The notes under the pieces are model-generated. The model was not told where the DNA came from. It worked only from the letters and a program-made list of their open reading frames with translations, and did not search any database. Positions 1 through 11,300 of a stretch of DNA of 64,000 nt are shown here, one piece after another. Origin of the DNA: Fragilaria crotonensis (Eukaryota > Bacillariophyta > Fragilariophyceae > Fragilariales > Fragilariaceae); the NCBI GenBank assembly GCA_022925895.1, contig JAKSYS010000063.1, positions 84,965 through 148,964 of the forward strand. The letters run 5' to 3'. The first letter of the stretch is position 1. Each line of letters opens with the position of its first letter. The position numbers and the translations under genes were made by a program.

Positions 1-106
1 GTTGTATGAATATGTCATACGCTCACTTTTGATTCTCGATTCCATCAGACGGATGAAAATCGAGGTATGCACTGTTCCTGGTTTGTACCTGGTACCGTAC
101 TACCGG

Positions 107-438
107 TAGACAGTCTAACGTCGGTGCAAGTGAATGCACGAGCCATCATACCAGTAACGATACGGAAACACCAGTAACGGATGTGAGGTCAGTTTCATGG
201 TCAATGGTTGTGAAGGACGGGACTATCACAAATGCAATTAATTGTGCAGCGGAGAAGAAAAGTACCTCAAATACAAAACATTGTTTCGAGAGATCATTCT
301 CTCAAAATAATGCAGTGTCTAAGAACAACTTTGATTGACTTCTCTTTCCCAGCTCTAGTAGTGTCACGTCCAACACACCACAACACAGGACTGTTTAAGG
401 CCCTATACACTGGCTGTTGAAGCTGGTATATAAAATTG
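107..438 (+). repeat. 5' LTR of element 0 (diverged)
   Basis: This segment aligns with 5191-5518. Shared anchors are the stretch around 138-160, the TGCAATTAATTGTGC stretch near 232, the region around 281-315 and the block ending near GAAGCTGG. It contains the hairpin TTTCGAGAGA-TCAT-TCTCTC, which is also conserved in the LTR of element A. The start and end are set by loss of similarity, not by a duplication. Confidence 0.75.
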
Positions 439-599
439 TATGAAGAGAATTGTGTGAATTTTTAATGCAATCAGTTCCAAGAATTGACAAGTACTTTGAA
501 GATGCTCAAATTACAGGAAACTGACCTGCTGCCTATCCCAACTGGAAGAGGCAGTCAAGAGAAAGTAGAAAAAAACACAAGGGAACCACACTCAAAATA

Positions 600-845
600 A
601 CAACTGCACCTGCAGGATGCAAGGCACAGAACAGCATCTGGGTTTTTCCAGATGAGACCGTATCTGAATTAAGAAAAATATACACAAACCAGCCAACTGG
701 ACCGACAAAATTGACTGGACCGAGACAGAGGGAAAGATGGCGACAGTAAAAAAAGTGCTTACCAGAGGCCTGGGAAAGTAAGTGCACTTCATAACAGCAG
801 ACAATTGTGTGCAAAGATGGTGAGTCCCAAACAAGCAATGTGGTG
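600..845 (+). pseudogene. Remnant of a conserved leader ORF upstream of gag (element 0)
   Basis: Near 786-840 a reading of the plus strand gives HFITADNCVQRW, a stop, then VPNK. This matches the end of the leader ORF of element A (ITDNGTKTWRAPNN). The segment near 690-760 resembles the basic upstream part. It is broken by stops. The function of this leader product is unknown. Confidence 0.4.
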
Positions 846-1076
846 TGTTCAGTATTTGTAACCCCGAAACGTAACTATGAGTAACTCCAGAGCCAAGACG
901 ACCATCAGTGAATTGACAGAGATGATCGGCAGAACTGACGCCAGCACCAAGACAATGTGACATGGAGGACAAGAGGAAAGGGGAGGATGTGATTGCAGTT
1001 GCAGTGGTCGAGTACAAGGAAGAGGTCACCAACAACCGACGCGCACTAACTCTAAACGTGACACCGGAAGGTATGA

Positions 1077-2290
1077 ATGCATGCGAACAACGTGTTCGAA
1101 TGTTTAGAAGACCAAACGGACCGTCGACAATTCACAAAGACTCAGGAAGCTCTCAAAGCATATGTCAAGAAGAACGTGAAGTTGGCCGAGGACATGGCCC
1201 CTCGCTTTGCCGACGAGAAGGAAGTACCCAAGCTCAAGATCCCCACAGACCTTGAAGCTGGAGCGTCTGTCATCGAAAAAGCCATATATGACTTGGAAAT
1301 CCGCAAATTTTAAAAGGAAAGGCGCGTTCAAAGAGAACCTGGCTACCACTCAGGCCATTGCACTAGGACAACACTGCAGCAAGGCCATGAATGACAAGCT
1401 AGAGGAGCAGACTAACAAGGAGCAAGAGCAACTGCCTATGGCTTCTGCAGCAAATCCGCTCCATAACCCTCCAATTTGATGAAATGAAGACCCTGCAAGC
1501 GTGGGCAGTCAAAATTACCTGGCAAGGTGACAGTTTTGCCTCCAGTCACAGGCTCATCCCAGCTAAGGACCAAGATGAAAATGACCACTCGGAGGAAGAT
1601 CAACACACCATGGCATATGAGAAGACACTCGCCATTACCTTGATCACTGGCGCAGACCCCTCCAAGCATGGGATGCTCATTGCCCACCTACCCAAGCAGT
1701 GCGCGGTGGGACGCGACATGTACCCCCCTCAGACAAGACGGCGGCCTACAACCTTCTCGTGAACTATCAAACCCTCAATAACACCACCAGACCACGGATG
1801 ACTGCCACCCACAAAATGCCCGCAATAGCAGTGCCACCTGCAACCAACGCGGTTGCTTTCACCCAACACGGTTCAGTCGCTGGGAACAATGGCCTCCTTA
1901 CCCGCAAGTAAAGGAATCGAGTGCTATCACTGCCAGCGTGCCGACAGGCCTACCTGAAAAAATCTCCTCACCCAGTATGCCTTCAAGAAAGCACAAGCAC
2001 AGAATGCCTCCAGCATCAACCCACACTGGATTCTCCTGGACTTTCAGTCCACTATCTCCGTGTTTAACAATGTGTCCATGTTGATCAATGTCCACGAGAG
2101 AAATCACACTCTCCGTGCCCTCACAAATGGGGGACACCAGCACTCCAACATGATCGGGGATTTCTACAATCTCAGCGCCGTGCGGTACAACCCAGCTTCC
2201 ATCGCCAACATCATGTCCCCAGCCAACGTACGTAAGGTCTGCCGAGTGACTTTGGATACCTCTGCTGAACCCACCATCTAAGTGCGTCGA
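1077..2290 (+). pseudogene. Broken copia Gag and protease region (element 0)
   Basis: Fragments in shifting frames match Gag of element A. One around 1105-1310 (EDQTDRRQFTKTQEALKAYV then AEDMAPRFA) corresponds to A's EEQTDRLQYKTTLEAL and PEDMAPLFA. A protease remnant around 2020-2280 reads HWILLDFQSTISVF and SNMIGDFYNLSAVRYNPASI. The A copy has DSQST where this one has DFQST, so the catalytic Asp is kept. The CCHC knuckle region is degraded: only CYHCQ is visible near 1922. Several stops show the gene is dead. Confidence 0.75.
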
Positions 2291-3239
2291 CTAGACGGGG
2301 GTGTTGTGAAGTTACTGAACATGCATCCGGCCTCTATGTGTTTGAGCAACAATACAAGTGAGAATGATAACGCCTTTCACTATCATGGTCTCCACCCTAG
2401 CTGTCCAAAAGAAACTGTTCTCCAAAGAATGACAAGTTGACACAGCCAACCTTCTTGCTTGTGACCTCTACCACAAACTGATGGGTTGTCCCGGTGATAC
2501 CAAGTTCTCCTCCATCGTCACCAAGAACCTGATCAGAAACTGCCCAGTGACCTCAGAAGACAATGTCTGCAGAGCAACACCCATACACGGCCCCGACATA
2601 GCTTCACTCAAGGACAAGACCATCCGGTCCGCGGCCGCGCCACGGGCCCTCACCTTTGAGGCCACCCACTCCCTGTTCCCATCACAACACACCACCGGTG
2701 TGTTGACTTCTTCTTTGTGCAGGGCATTGGCTTCCTCCATACAATCTCGCGAGGCATCGGTTTTTTGTACTGTCACCCCCATCACTGACCGCAGCCATAA
2801 GTCCATCCTTGTGCGAGTTCTGGTTGCAGCTATACAGTTCCAGTGGACTCACTGTCTGTGATATCTATGCCAACACCAAATGAATTTGAATGCATTCGCG
2901 AAGAACTTTGCCCCATTGTCACTACTTGCAGTCACATTGGCAAAGTTGCTGAGTGTTCCATCTGGACAATCATGGAGTGCCTCCACTTCTGCGTGCATGG
3001 ACTTCCTTTCCGACGCCTCCCAAAAGTAATGATCCCTTCACTGACTCTGTGCTCTGTCTCAACCGATTTCCCCGCATGAATGGCATCTCTGCCACCATTA
3101 GTCCCTCCACCATTGTCACTGGCACTGCCCCATCTGATGACCATGCCACGCGCGTGGCCTTTTGCATGTGCATGCAAGTATTCAAAGACAAGAACCCAAG
3201 CAACACCCCCTTGCAGCCACTTTTCCATGGGTGCCATTG

Positions 3240-3790
3240 CTCTGTGCCCCACCAGCAATGCCCAAGGGGACTTCTACTTCATGTCTCTTTCCAGCGCCTT
3301 GCCATAAGTGGACTGTCCTCCCCATTCCTAGCTAACACTGCCGTTGCTCGTGTTGAAACACTCACCTTACATTAAGGGCCGCCCCCTCATTCAGGAACGC
3401 GGATTTGTCATCGAATGGCGCCCAGACCATCCAATCAATGAATCTGAATACGACCCACCTGATGACAACACCAACGAGCCTATTGACGTGTTCAAACCTG
3501 CTGATTACCACCCTGTGCCCTGCCAGCAATGCCCAAGGGGACTTCTACTTCATGTCCCTTTCCAGTATCTTGCAATAACTGGACCGTCCTTTCCTTTCCT
3601 GGCACTGCCGTTGCTTGCGTTGAAGCGCTCGCCATACATATAGGCCACCCCCTTATTCAGGAATGCGGTTTCGTCATCGAATGGCGCCCAGACCACCCGA
3701 TCAATGAATCTGAATATGACCGAGACTTTGACCCACCTGACGACAACAACGAGCCACCTGCTGACGTTTTCAAACCTGCTGATTACAACC
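3240..3790 (+). repeat. Internal tandem duplication, two copies of about 275 bp
   Basis: The stretch beginning near 3240 (CTGTGCCCCACCAGCAATGC) and ending at the CAAACCTGCTGATTACC near 3510 is repeated from about 3512 (CTGTGCCCTGCCAGCAATGC) to about 3790. The copies differ at scattered bases and by small indels. The unit encodes the end of the integrase region and start of the linker, and is present once in element A. It arose after or during decay of element 0. Confidence 0.8.
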
Positions 3791-4085
3791 CCATCAATCC
3801 CGACAAACGCGCCGACCTCGGCCCTCCTCACGATGACCCGCACACCCTTTCCCGGCACCGGTTCAAGAAGCGGCTGAGGGTGCCAATCAACAAATCAATC
3901 GAAGACAATAATGACGACAACGAATTCAGCGAACCTAATGACGACAATTACAATGAAGCTATCAGCAACGACATCGTCCATGATGACACTAAAGCTAACC
4001 AACAAGGATACGTCACCAATGACAAGATTGATGAACCTCAAGACAAAGGAGTGCAGGACCAAGATGCACTGGACCAAGGCAGGAG

Positions 4086-4165
4086 CATCAAACCAAGGAG
4101 TGCTGCTGAACCAAGGAGTGCTGCTGAACCAGGGAGTGCTGAACCAAGGAGTGCCGAAACAAGGA
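4086..4165 (+). repeat. Short tandem repeat, 18-bp unit
   Basis: The unit ACCAAGGAGTGCTGCTGA is repeated about four times, with the later copies shortened and diverged. In one frame it reads PRSAAE repeats. It lies in the low-complexity linker of the broken element 0. Confidence 0.7.
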
Positions 4166-4339
4166 GGAGCACCCCCACCAGCGGCAAACAATCTGCGACC
4201 GACGGCGCATTGTGGGCCTTCAACATGTTCAACGAAAAGAGGATCGGAACCCTCAAGTGACTCACGTGTGCTGATGGACCATCTCAACGGAACCTATTTG
4301 ATAAGTCACAAACGGCATCCCCGACTGTCTCGACCGACA

Positions 4340-5150
4340 CACTCCTGCTCTCCATCGTCATTGATGCGGACGAGGCCAGAGACATTGGTACAGCCAATGT
4401 GGTGCGTGCTTACCTCAAGGCTTTCATGGATGACTTGGTTATCATAAATTTTATTGAACCGTCCATGAGAATGCCATGCAAGTTGAACCTGGGACATGAG
4501 CATTTTGTGACAGTCAAGAACAGAGCTAACCCGCTCCAAGCACGGGTTGAACTCTTATTCATCATCGCGTTTCTATGCACACAAGTCTCCAAATGGTGTA
4601 AGAAAAAGGACTTGTTTAAGCTTATCTGGGTGCTGCAATACATCAAAGGATCAATGGACCTCAAGTACACTGTCGGAGCCGATGACCTGGGCCGGTTTCG
4701 AACTTGGATTGTTGACGCGTCATACGCTGTCCATCCGGACATGAGAAGTCACACTGGCAGTGCAATGTCTAGCTACTACTCTGCAAGTCCACCGAACAGA
4801 AACTGAACAATAGGAGTTTGACCGAGGCAGAATTTGTCGGCGCAAGTGACTACCTCCCTTACATCAATCTAAGTGAGTTGAGGAAAAAGGTTTTGAACAG
4901 GATACCAAGAGTGCAATCAAACTTGAGAAGAATGGTCACACGTCCGCCGGTCCCGAATCCTGACACATCACTATCAGATATTTTTGGATGAAAGACAGGA
5001 TCAAGAACAAAAGCGACCAAGATCCAACATTGCCCCATTCTACAGATGGTTGGCGAGTTCTTCACCACCAGCAAAGCACTACAGAGTAACCTCTTCAGGG
5101 AGTTTCTGGACGTGATCATTGGAGAGAAACACATGCACACCTCTTACCAT
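4340..5150 (+). pseudogene. Broken copia reverse transcriptase and RNase H (element 0)
   Basis: Recognisable blocks are KAFMDDLVII (4420-4450), FLCTQVSK, YIKGSMDLKYT, then VDASYAVHPDMRSHTG (4710-4760), TEAEFVGASDYLP (about 4822-4860) and an RNase H tail near 4900-5100. Compared with A, the central reverse transcriptase between CKLNL and AFLCT, including the catalytic YVDD, is deleted. There are several frame changes. Confidence 0.75.
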
Positions 5151-5190
5151 CAACTTACCTATGCCGGCCAAGGGGTGTGTTTGAGACACT

Positions 5191-5518
5191 AGACAGTCGG
5201 ACAATTGTGCAAGCGAAGACACGAGCCATCATACCAGCAACGATATGGAAATGTCAGTAAAGAATGTGAGGTCAGTTTCATGGGAAGATGTCGAAAAGGA
5301 ACATGACAAGCACTAATGCAATTAATTGTGCTGCAGCTGAGTAGTAAAATACCTCATGTACAAAAAAGTGTTTTGAGAGTTCATTCTCTTAAAATAATGC
5401 AGTGTCTAAGAAAAAGTTTGATTTACTAATGTTTCCTAGCTCTAGTATCACCTCAGAATCACCACAGGAACGCCGACACAGTTCAAGGCCCTCTACACTG
5501 GTGAAGCTGGTTTCATAA
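5191..5518 (+). repeat. 3' LTR of element 0 (diverged)
   Basis: This is the partner of the repeat at 107-438, in direct orientation. It starts near CTAGACAGTCGGAC and ends near GGTGAAGCTGG. It holds the same hairpin-like segment (TTTTGAGAGTTCATTCTCTT), now imperfect. Confidence 0.75.
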
Positions 5519-6662
5519 CAATGATGAGCATGGCTCCTCTTTATTGTTGACAGTCTGCCGGGCTCCCGCCTAGCTAGTGTATTAGTACTCCGAGTAGTAC
5601 CAGGTAACTTCCGGCCAGCAAGGTGCCATACATTCATCTCTTGGATAGGCCGCTGTCCGATGTACGACGCCCGTCACACATTCCTGAGGAGCTAATACCA
5701 GGGACTACCCTTTCCGAACACATTCTAAGTTTGCTGGAACTCAAGGCATCAGGTCAGAGACTAGCTAGTGATGACTGAAGGCGGGAAAGACTGTTTGGAT
5801 TATAAAGCTATCCAGCACAGAATGCAGTGATGTTCCCGGGACTTTCTGCTCCAAATGTACTCTGTGTTAGGAGAGCCTCCTAGATTAGCAGGTGATATAG
5901 GGGTGGGCTAACTGCAAATTGATTGATCACTCAACATGAACTTCTTTGAGTGTTCATCATGAGTTATTCTGCAATCTGTGCAATGAACTTCGCAGTGTAC
6001 TAAATTCTGCCATCTTGCAATCGGTTGCAATGGGCGGCCTTGAACATTTTGGCATCAGATATGGAAGGTGGGTCATCTGCTTGTTCCATTGTGCTGTATG
6101 TATTGTCAATCAAGGAAGATAGGCCAATGTACAACACCGTCGTGAATTCCTTAGGGACTGGTTTCGTAGGGTTTTGGCAAATTACCCATCCCAAACACAT
6201 TATCTGTTTGTTGCTGGCACTTAAGGCTATTGTTTGCTTGAACACATTTTCCGTTTGTTGCTGGCACTTAAGGCCATTGTTTGAGGTCAGAGACCAGTGA
6301 TGACCAAAGGGGACTACTACTTGAATTTGGCTATCCAGCGCAGAAAGAAGTGACATTCCTTGTTCCACGCACTCTCCCACTGGTACAATTCTTGCTGGCC
6401 AACCTTAGCCACTATCATCTGGTTTGAAAATGCCGTTGGTACCTCAACCCCCACCACCCTGTTGGAGAATTGTGCCCATCACCGAGGTCACTATTATTAC
6501 ACAAGTGTCGGGTGGCAGCGGCCGATGGCGCGGGTGGATTCCAGGGCGAAATCCTGCAGTGCTAGCTAAGCCGCGGACTGGTGAAAGTCATCTGTCTGTG
6601 AAACCCCTTGGGGCTTGGGGGTAAAGCTGGCCGCCAGTATGCTCACGCACAGCTGTCCTCTC

Positions 6663-7357
6663 AGAGCATCTCTTATGGAGGGGATAACTCAATCGTGTTT
6701 CACATAAAAATTAAAAAAGCAATTCTTATGAGGGGGGTACAAGGATTTTGGGGGGTCAAATAATAGACTTTTTTTTATACCCAGGGTCAAATCTCCGAGA
6801 TTTGACCCTGGGTATAAATATTTGACCCTGGGGGGTCAGTACTGTATCATTTACTTCGGTGGTAAAAATCAGTTTCTACGTGAATTTTAACACCATTGTT
6901 ATACTAGATTGCTTGTCATCACCATTTCATTCCGTGTGAAACCAGTGACCAGGGGTTCATGACACCAAGAAGAGACCAGCACCGTCGACAGTTGTCGTAA
7001 AACGAGCTCTCCCACGAAGGGGGCAACACGACGAAGGCAACGACGATCTCGAATCCCGTGCTGCTGGAAGTGTTGTTGGAGCAACAAAGAGGCAAGCAAA
7101 TATGCATGTGAGAACATCAATGTGTCGGTCAATCCACTTCGAGTAGATGCTGTGTAAAAACTTGAAGGAAGTATTCTACCGTTAGAGTAGATGGTAGTAC
7201 AGTATATGCTTAAAAGCGACAGTACCATACCCCAACGGTACCCGTACCACGGCTTTAACCATAAGAATTGCGTTTTTTTACTTTTCGACGAGGGTCTAAA
7301 TTTTACACCCGGGGTATATAATTTTGCTTTTACACCCCCCACCATAAGAGATGCTCT
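6663..7357. repeat. Candidate MITE with short terminal inverted repeats
   Basis: AGAGCATCTCTTATGG at 6663-6678 is inverted at 7342-7357, followed inward on both sides by a G-rich (or C-rich) stretch. Further in, GGGTCAAAT/GGGTATA-like words appear on both halves. No coding capacity and no convincing target duplication were seen, so this is tentative. Confidence 0.4.
6776..6816. repeat. Perfect 20-bp-arm hairpin
   Basis: Positions 6776-6795 (TATACCCAGGG then TCAAATCTC) are the exact reverse complement of 6797-6816, with a single C between them. A further TTTGACCCTGG copy follows at about 6820. It lies inside the candidate MITE. Confidence 0.9.
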
Positions 7358-8304
7358 CACAGAGCACGCTTGTGTGCAGTTATCCTTCCACATTGCGGAA
7401 TGAGATGGGAGGTTGCTTTTGTGGGATTTTGGCTTACCACTGCAATTTGGGAAAGCAGCACATAGTACAACATTGTGCCAGATACTCAGCGCGCAGCAAC
7501 AGCAGGAATGCAGATAATGCAGTACAAGTTCCAGGTATACTCGTAAATCGTACAAGGAACGGTCTCATTTCACCTTATCAAGGCATTTTTGTACTTGCAG
7601 ACTTGAAGTGCGCATTTTTACCAGGTACTGTACGTACAACTTGTGCGCCATACATTAGATCTCCAAATCTAATACTCACACATAAGGTAGTCGTATGTGC
7701 TATATCTATATGCATTTAGATAGGTGACGTAACATCGCTCCCACTGGTACTTGTACGTCGTATGCCTCTTGTGAGATCTCTGATGATGTTCTCTGACTGA
7801 CTACGAGTACGTTTGATAGCTTGTACTGCGTACACCCGGTACAAGGTACGAGTACCAGGTACCACGTCCCTGGCGGTATGTGTCTTGAATTCACCTCTCT
7901 AGTAGCTAGAGATTAGAGTACTCGTACTTGTAGAGGGCCCCTGGAATCTGGAGTATATCACGTACTTCCACTCGTACCAGGTACCAGGTACCTGGTACAG
8001 TAGGGTATACTACTTGCATGATACTATATGGTCAACTTTCTCATCAGTCGTCAGTCGTCAGTCGTCACGTCGTCACTCGTCACATGGGTTCAAACGTCTT
8101 CATACCGAATCACACATACGACAGTACCAAGTACCATAGGACCATTAAGGAAGGATGGCCGAATACTGCGGATTGCGAGGCACAAAAACTGAATCCTGTG
8201 ATGATCCAGAGACAACATCGGTGACCAGGGAATAAGAAATCGTTCCTACACTGTGACCAACCATAGAAAACGATTGAAACTCTCTGGTGGCAGCGATCGG
8301 GAGC

Positions 8305-11300
8305 ATGGAACAGTTTGTACTAGGAATCTTTCAAGAAGAGCTCTCAAAAGTAGGTGCTGAAACGCAACACTTGCGTATGAGCTCGGAATACATCCGTAAC
8401 AGTAGAAGTGTTGGGAATCGCATGCTCCTTGCTCCTTCATTAGGATCTAACGTATGTATTCTCCTCCCATAGGTTCTAGTAGGCTTCAAGAAGGAACAGG
8501 TCGATGCTAACCTACTGAATGGCAAGGGACAGATTCGAGACGTGAATGTAAATTGTTCCTTCATCAATGATGCGCTTTGCAAAGTGGCGCCGTTCATCCA
8601 GCTCGAATCGATTCGTGTCTCAAAATTGGGCTTCCATGTAACTTCGTGGACAAATCTCAAGAAAGCACCGATCCTGGTGGATATTGAAGACCTTGAGGTA
8701 GTGATCGTGGAGCCACTGACGTACGTTGACAAAGAACACCGCCTTGCAATCAAACAACTATCCTGGACGGAATTCAGAGAAATATACAACAAGGACAAGA
8801 CAGGTCATCGCGGGCCCTACAATCTATTTGACCGCATTATAGATAATTTGCAGCTTGAAATACGATCGATCAATATTACATTCCAAACACGTGGTCGTTT
8901 CAAGACGCAGAGAGAGGGACCGTGGACGCCTCCGGCCTTATATGTGCAATTGAGACACCTAAAATACTGCAGTGTCGATGCGTTTGGAAACGAAGCCGAT
9001 CCAGATGATTGCTGGCGGCATAATAAGTTCGAAGGCCATCCACGAGATCAGACCCTTTTGGTATACAAGAAAGCTTCGATGCATGCTTCGGTTGGCTTCC
9101 GTCAAGCAGGAGATCAATTGAAAGCGCTTCCACCGCTCATCAAAGATGCACAAGTCGACGTGGATCTTGTATTTCACAAGAAATTTAGCAATGGTGCCAT
9201 TTTATCCATTCAGCTCGATTTGACCCTTGATCAGATTCAGATTGATGTTGGCCATGAAACCGTCCCAGTATTGGCGCACGCAATTGCCGGTATGCAATAC
9301 TGTTTCACCAAGGATTGCGCCTTTGATGATCCCTTGCTGCCGGGACTTGATTGCGACGACACGGCCGGAAACGTTGAACTCGCTGATGCACAAACTCCTC
9401 GCCCTAGCACACCAGCCGGATCAGTCGGCGAGGGGGACGAGTCAAACGATGATGACGATACCTCTCAGGACAAAGGTGCCGAATCGTGCAATGATGAGGA
9501 CAGCCAGTCATTGCTAGCAGAAGAAGGAAGCATAGATGGTAGTGTCGACAACAGCGACTTCGACGGTGAAGAGAAAGTCGACGACGATCTCGAGACGCCG
9601 CAAGACCTTGGACCTACCAGCGTGAATACGTTATCGTCTACACCTATGGCGGCGAAGAAAAAGAAAAGCAAGTCTAAAGATCGACCAGTGATTCTTCTTC
9701 CAAGCGGCCTTATCATCTACAGCAAGCTATCGTTCAGCGTGTCTATTCACAATTTGGAGGTGCGAGGAACCTATGACGAAACCAAGGACGGATACATTCA
9801 GTTACAACTGAAGGGTTTGGTCGCCGAGGTGATCTGGCCAAAAGTCACGCGAGAGAAAGGATGCTACATGCAAATGTCATTGTCTCACATAACGATACTC
9901 GAGACACATCAGAAGAGAGTAGTCACCCTCTTGCGGGGAGGCACTCGACAAGACACATGGTCTGGCCCAATCGAAGCACCCTCCATGTTGAGTGCAGAAA
10001 TTAGTCGCGATGAAAACTTTCCGCGCTTCGAGGACAGGAGCGTCCGACCAGATCCACTTGACTTGCGCCACTGTTTCCCGGTCCAAGCAATTGGGATGAA
10101 GGCAACTGTAAACGTTGTCGACAAAATCTCTGACCCTGAGCACGAGGAGACTATGGTTTTATATGAAATCGGCATCGATGTCATCGAAGTGATTGCCAGC
10201 TCCGAATCTTGGTGTAGGGCTATCCGATTCGCACTGAATGACACTGGAGGTGGTTTTGATCCCAGGTGGCGATCTGGAGATTGGAGAGACTCTTTATCGA
10301 CTGACATGATGCGTGACCCGTTGAAGCCATTCATTCTTTCGGACTATGTTCAAACAAAGGACCAACATATTTTTGACGGAAACGACATGATTTCCTCTGA
10401 CCTCGTCAATTTGACTGCCAAACTCTCTAACATAATCGTGAAAGCCCCTGCTGCAATTCAACGTGATTTACGATCCTGCGACATCGTTGCTGGTGTGGAT
10501 GAATTGATGGTAATTATTTCTTCCGCACTACCGAGAAGATTCCTGAAAGGGAAAATTGGGTCATCGGTTGATGACAACGACCCTTCGAACGAAGTGATTA
10601 TTGACTTTCCGAATGATCCGTCTGATATTTGCTATACCCTCGCCATGCAGACCCCGCGACGGGATTCAACTTTTAGAGCCCAGCTCACGACAAGGGGCCT
10701 GACAGTGAAGACGTTGCCAATCATCCCTTTCTTCGATGCTGTGGCGCCACGCAATGTGCTTGCGCCCCTGGATATGACAATGATTTTTTGTTTTGAAGGG
10801 GAGCTCTCGAGCCCAGATACTGATTCTATCAAGATAGACCTATTACACTCTATGGAAATCAGCCATTTGGATGTCAACTGCGATGTTGATATGATCACTG
10901 GAGCGATGAGTACTATTTTCTATCAGTGCGAAGTTGTTAGCGAAGCAATGGCAGCCATACATAAATTGCCTGGATTCGACGCAGCGTATGCTACGACTCA
11001 ATCACGCGTTACCGTCGAGGAAGATGCTACTGAAGATCAAGCACTACGATCATTCGGTGAGAAAAAAGGAGTGCTGGCGAGACAACTGGAGCGCAGCCGA
11101 CAAACGGGTGGCTTTAATGTCGACCTCTCAGTCCACGTTGTTAGCATCGGCCTACATGTATGGCGACAAAATGTTCCCCTGAATAGTCGATTCAGAGAAT
11201 CGATATCAGGCGACGGGGCAAAAATGGATGAGCATCCCGTTCCGCTTATCGAACTATTGTCAATGACTGTAAAGAACATCGAAGTTGGCTTCGAGGCTTC

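Larger units (their letters stand above)
2460..4260 (+). pseudogene. Broken copia integrase and linker region (element 0)
   Basis: The segment includes NLIRNCPVTSEDN and GPDIASLKDKT at 2525-2615. It also includes NEFECIREE, where the second integrase Asp would be expected but the alignment has TPNEFEC in place of ADNEFEC. CVHGLPFRRLPK follows near 2990. Downstream is the acidic, low-complexity linker, also seen in element A at 40.6-41.2 kb. Frames change repeatedly. A direct duplication of about 275 bp lies inside it (3240-3790). Confidence 0.75.
107..5518 (+). mobile_element. Degenerate Ty1/copia LTR retrotransposon (element 0)
   Basis: A copia element in plus orientation is bounded by related direct repeats of about 330 bp. 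Between them lie collinear remnants of a leader ORF, Gag, protease, integrase, reverse transcriptase and RNase H. All are similar to the intact element A at 37.5-43.2 kb, but they are interrupted by stops and frameshifts. The middle of the reverse transcriptase, including the YVDD-containing part, is missing. The LTRs differ at many positions, so this is an old copy. No clear target-site duplication was found, and the outer limits are approximate. Confidence 0.85.
5519..8304. other. Gene-poor intergenic region
   Basis: No protein gene can be supported here. The open frames lack recognisable domains and lie on both strands without consistent structure. The region contains a candidate MITE (6663-7357) with a perfect hairpin inside it. 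From 7500 to 8050 there are dense GTAC-type palindromic words such as TACCAGGTACC. The 5' flank of the chorein gene lies at its right end. Confidence 0.6.

Noticed and set aside
6899-7555. A 218-residue minus-strand open frame
   Set aside because: No recognisable domain, irregular composition and overlap with the candidate MITE ends. Probably chance.
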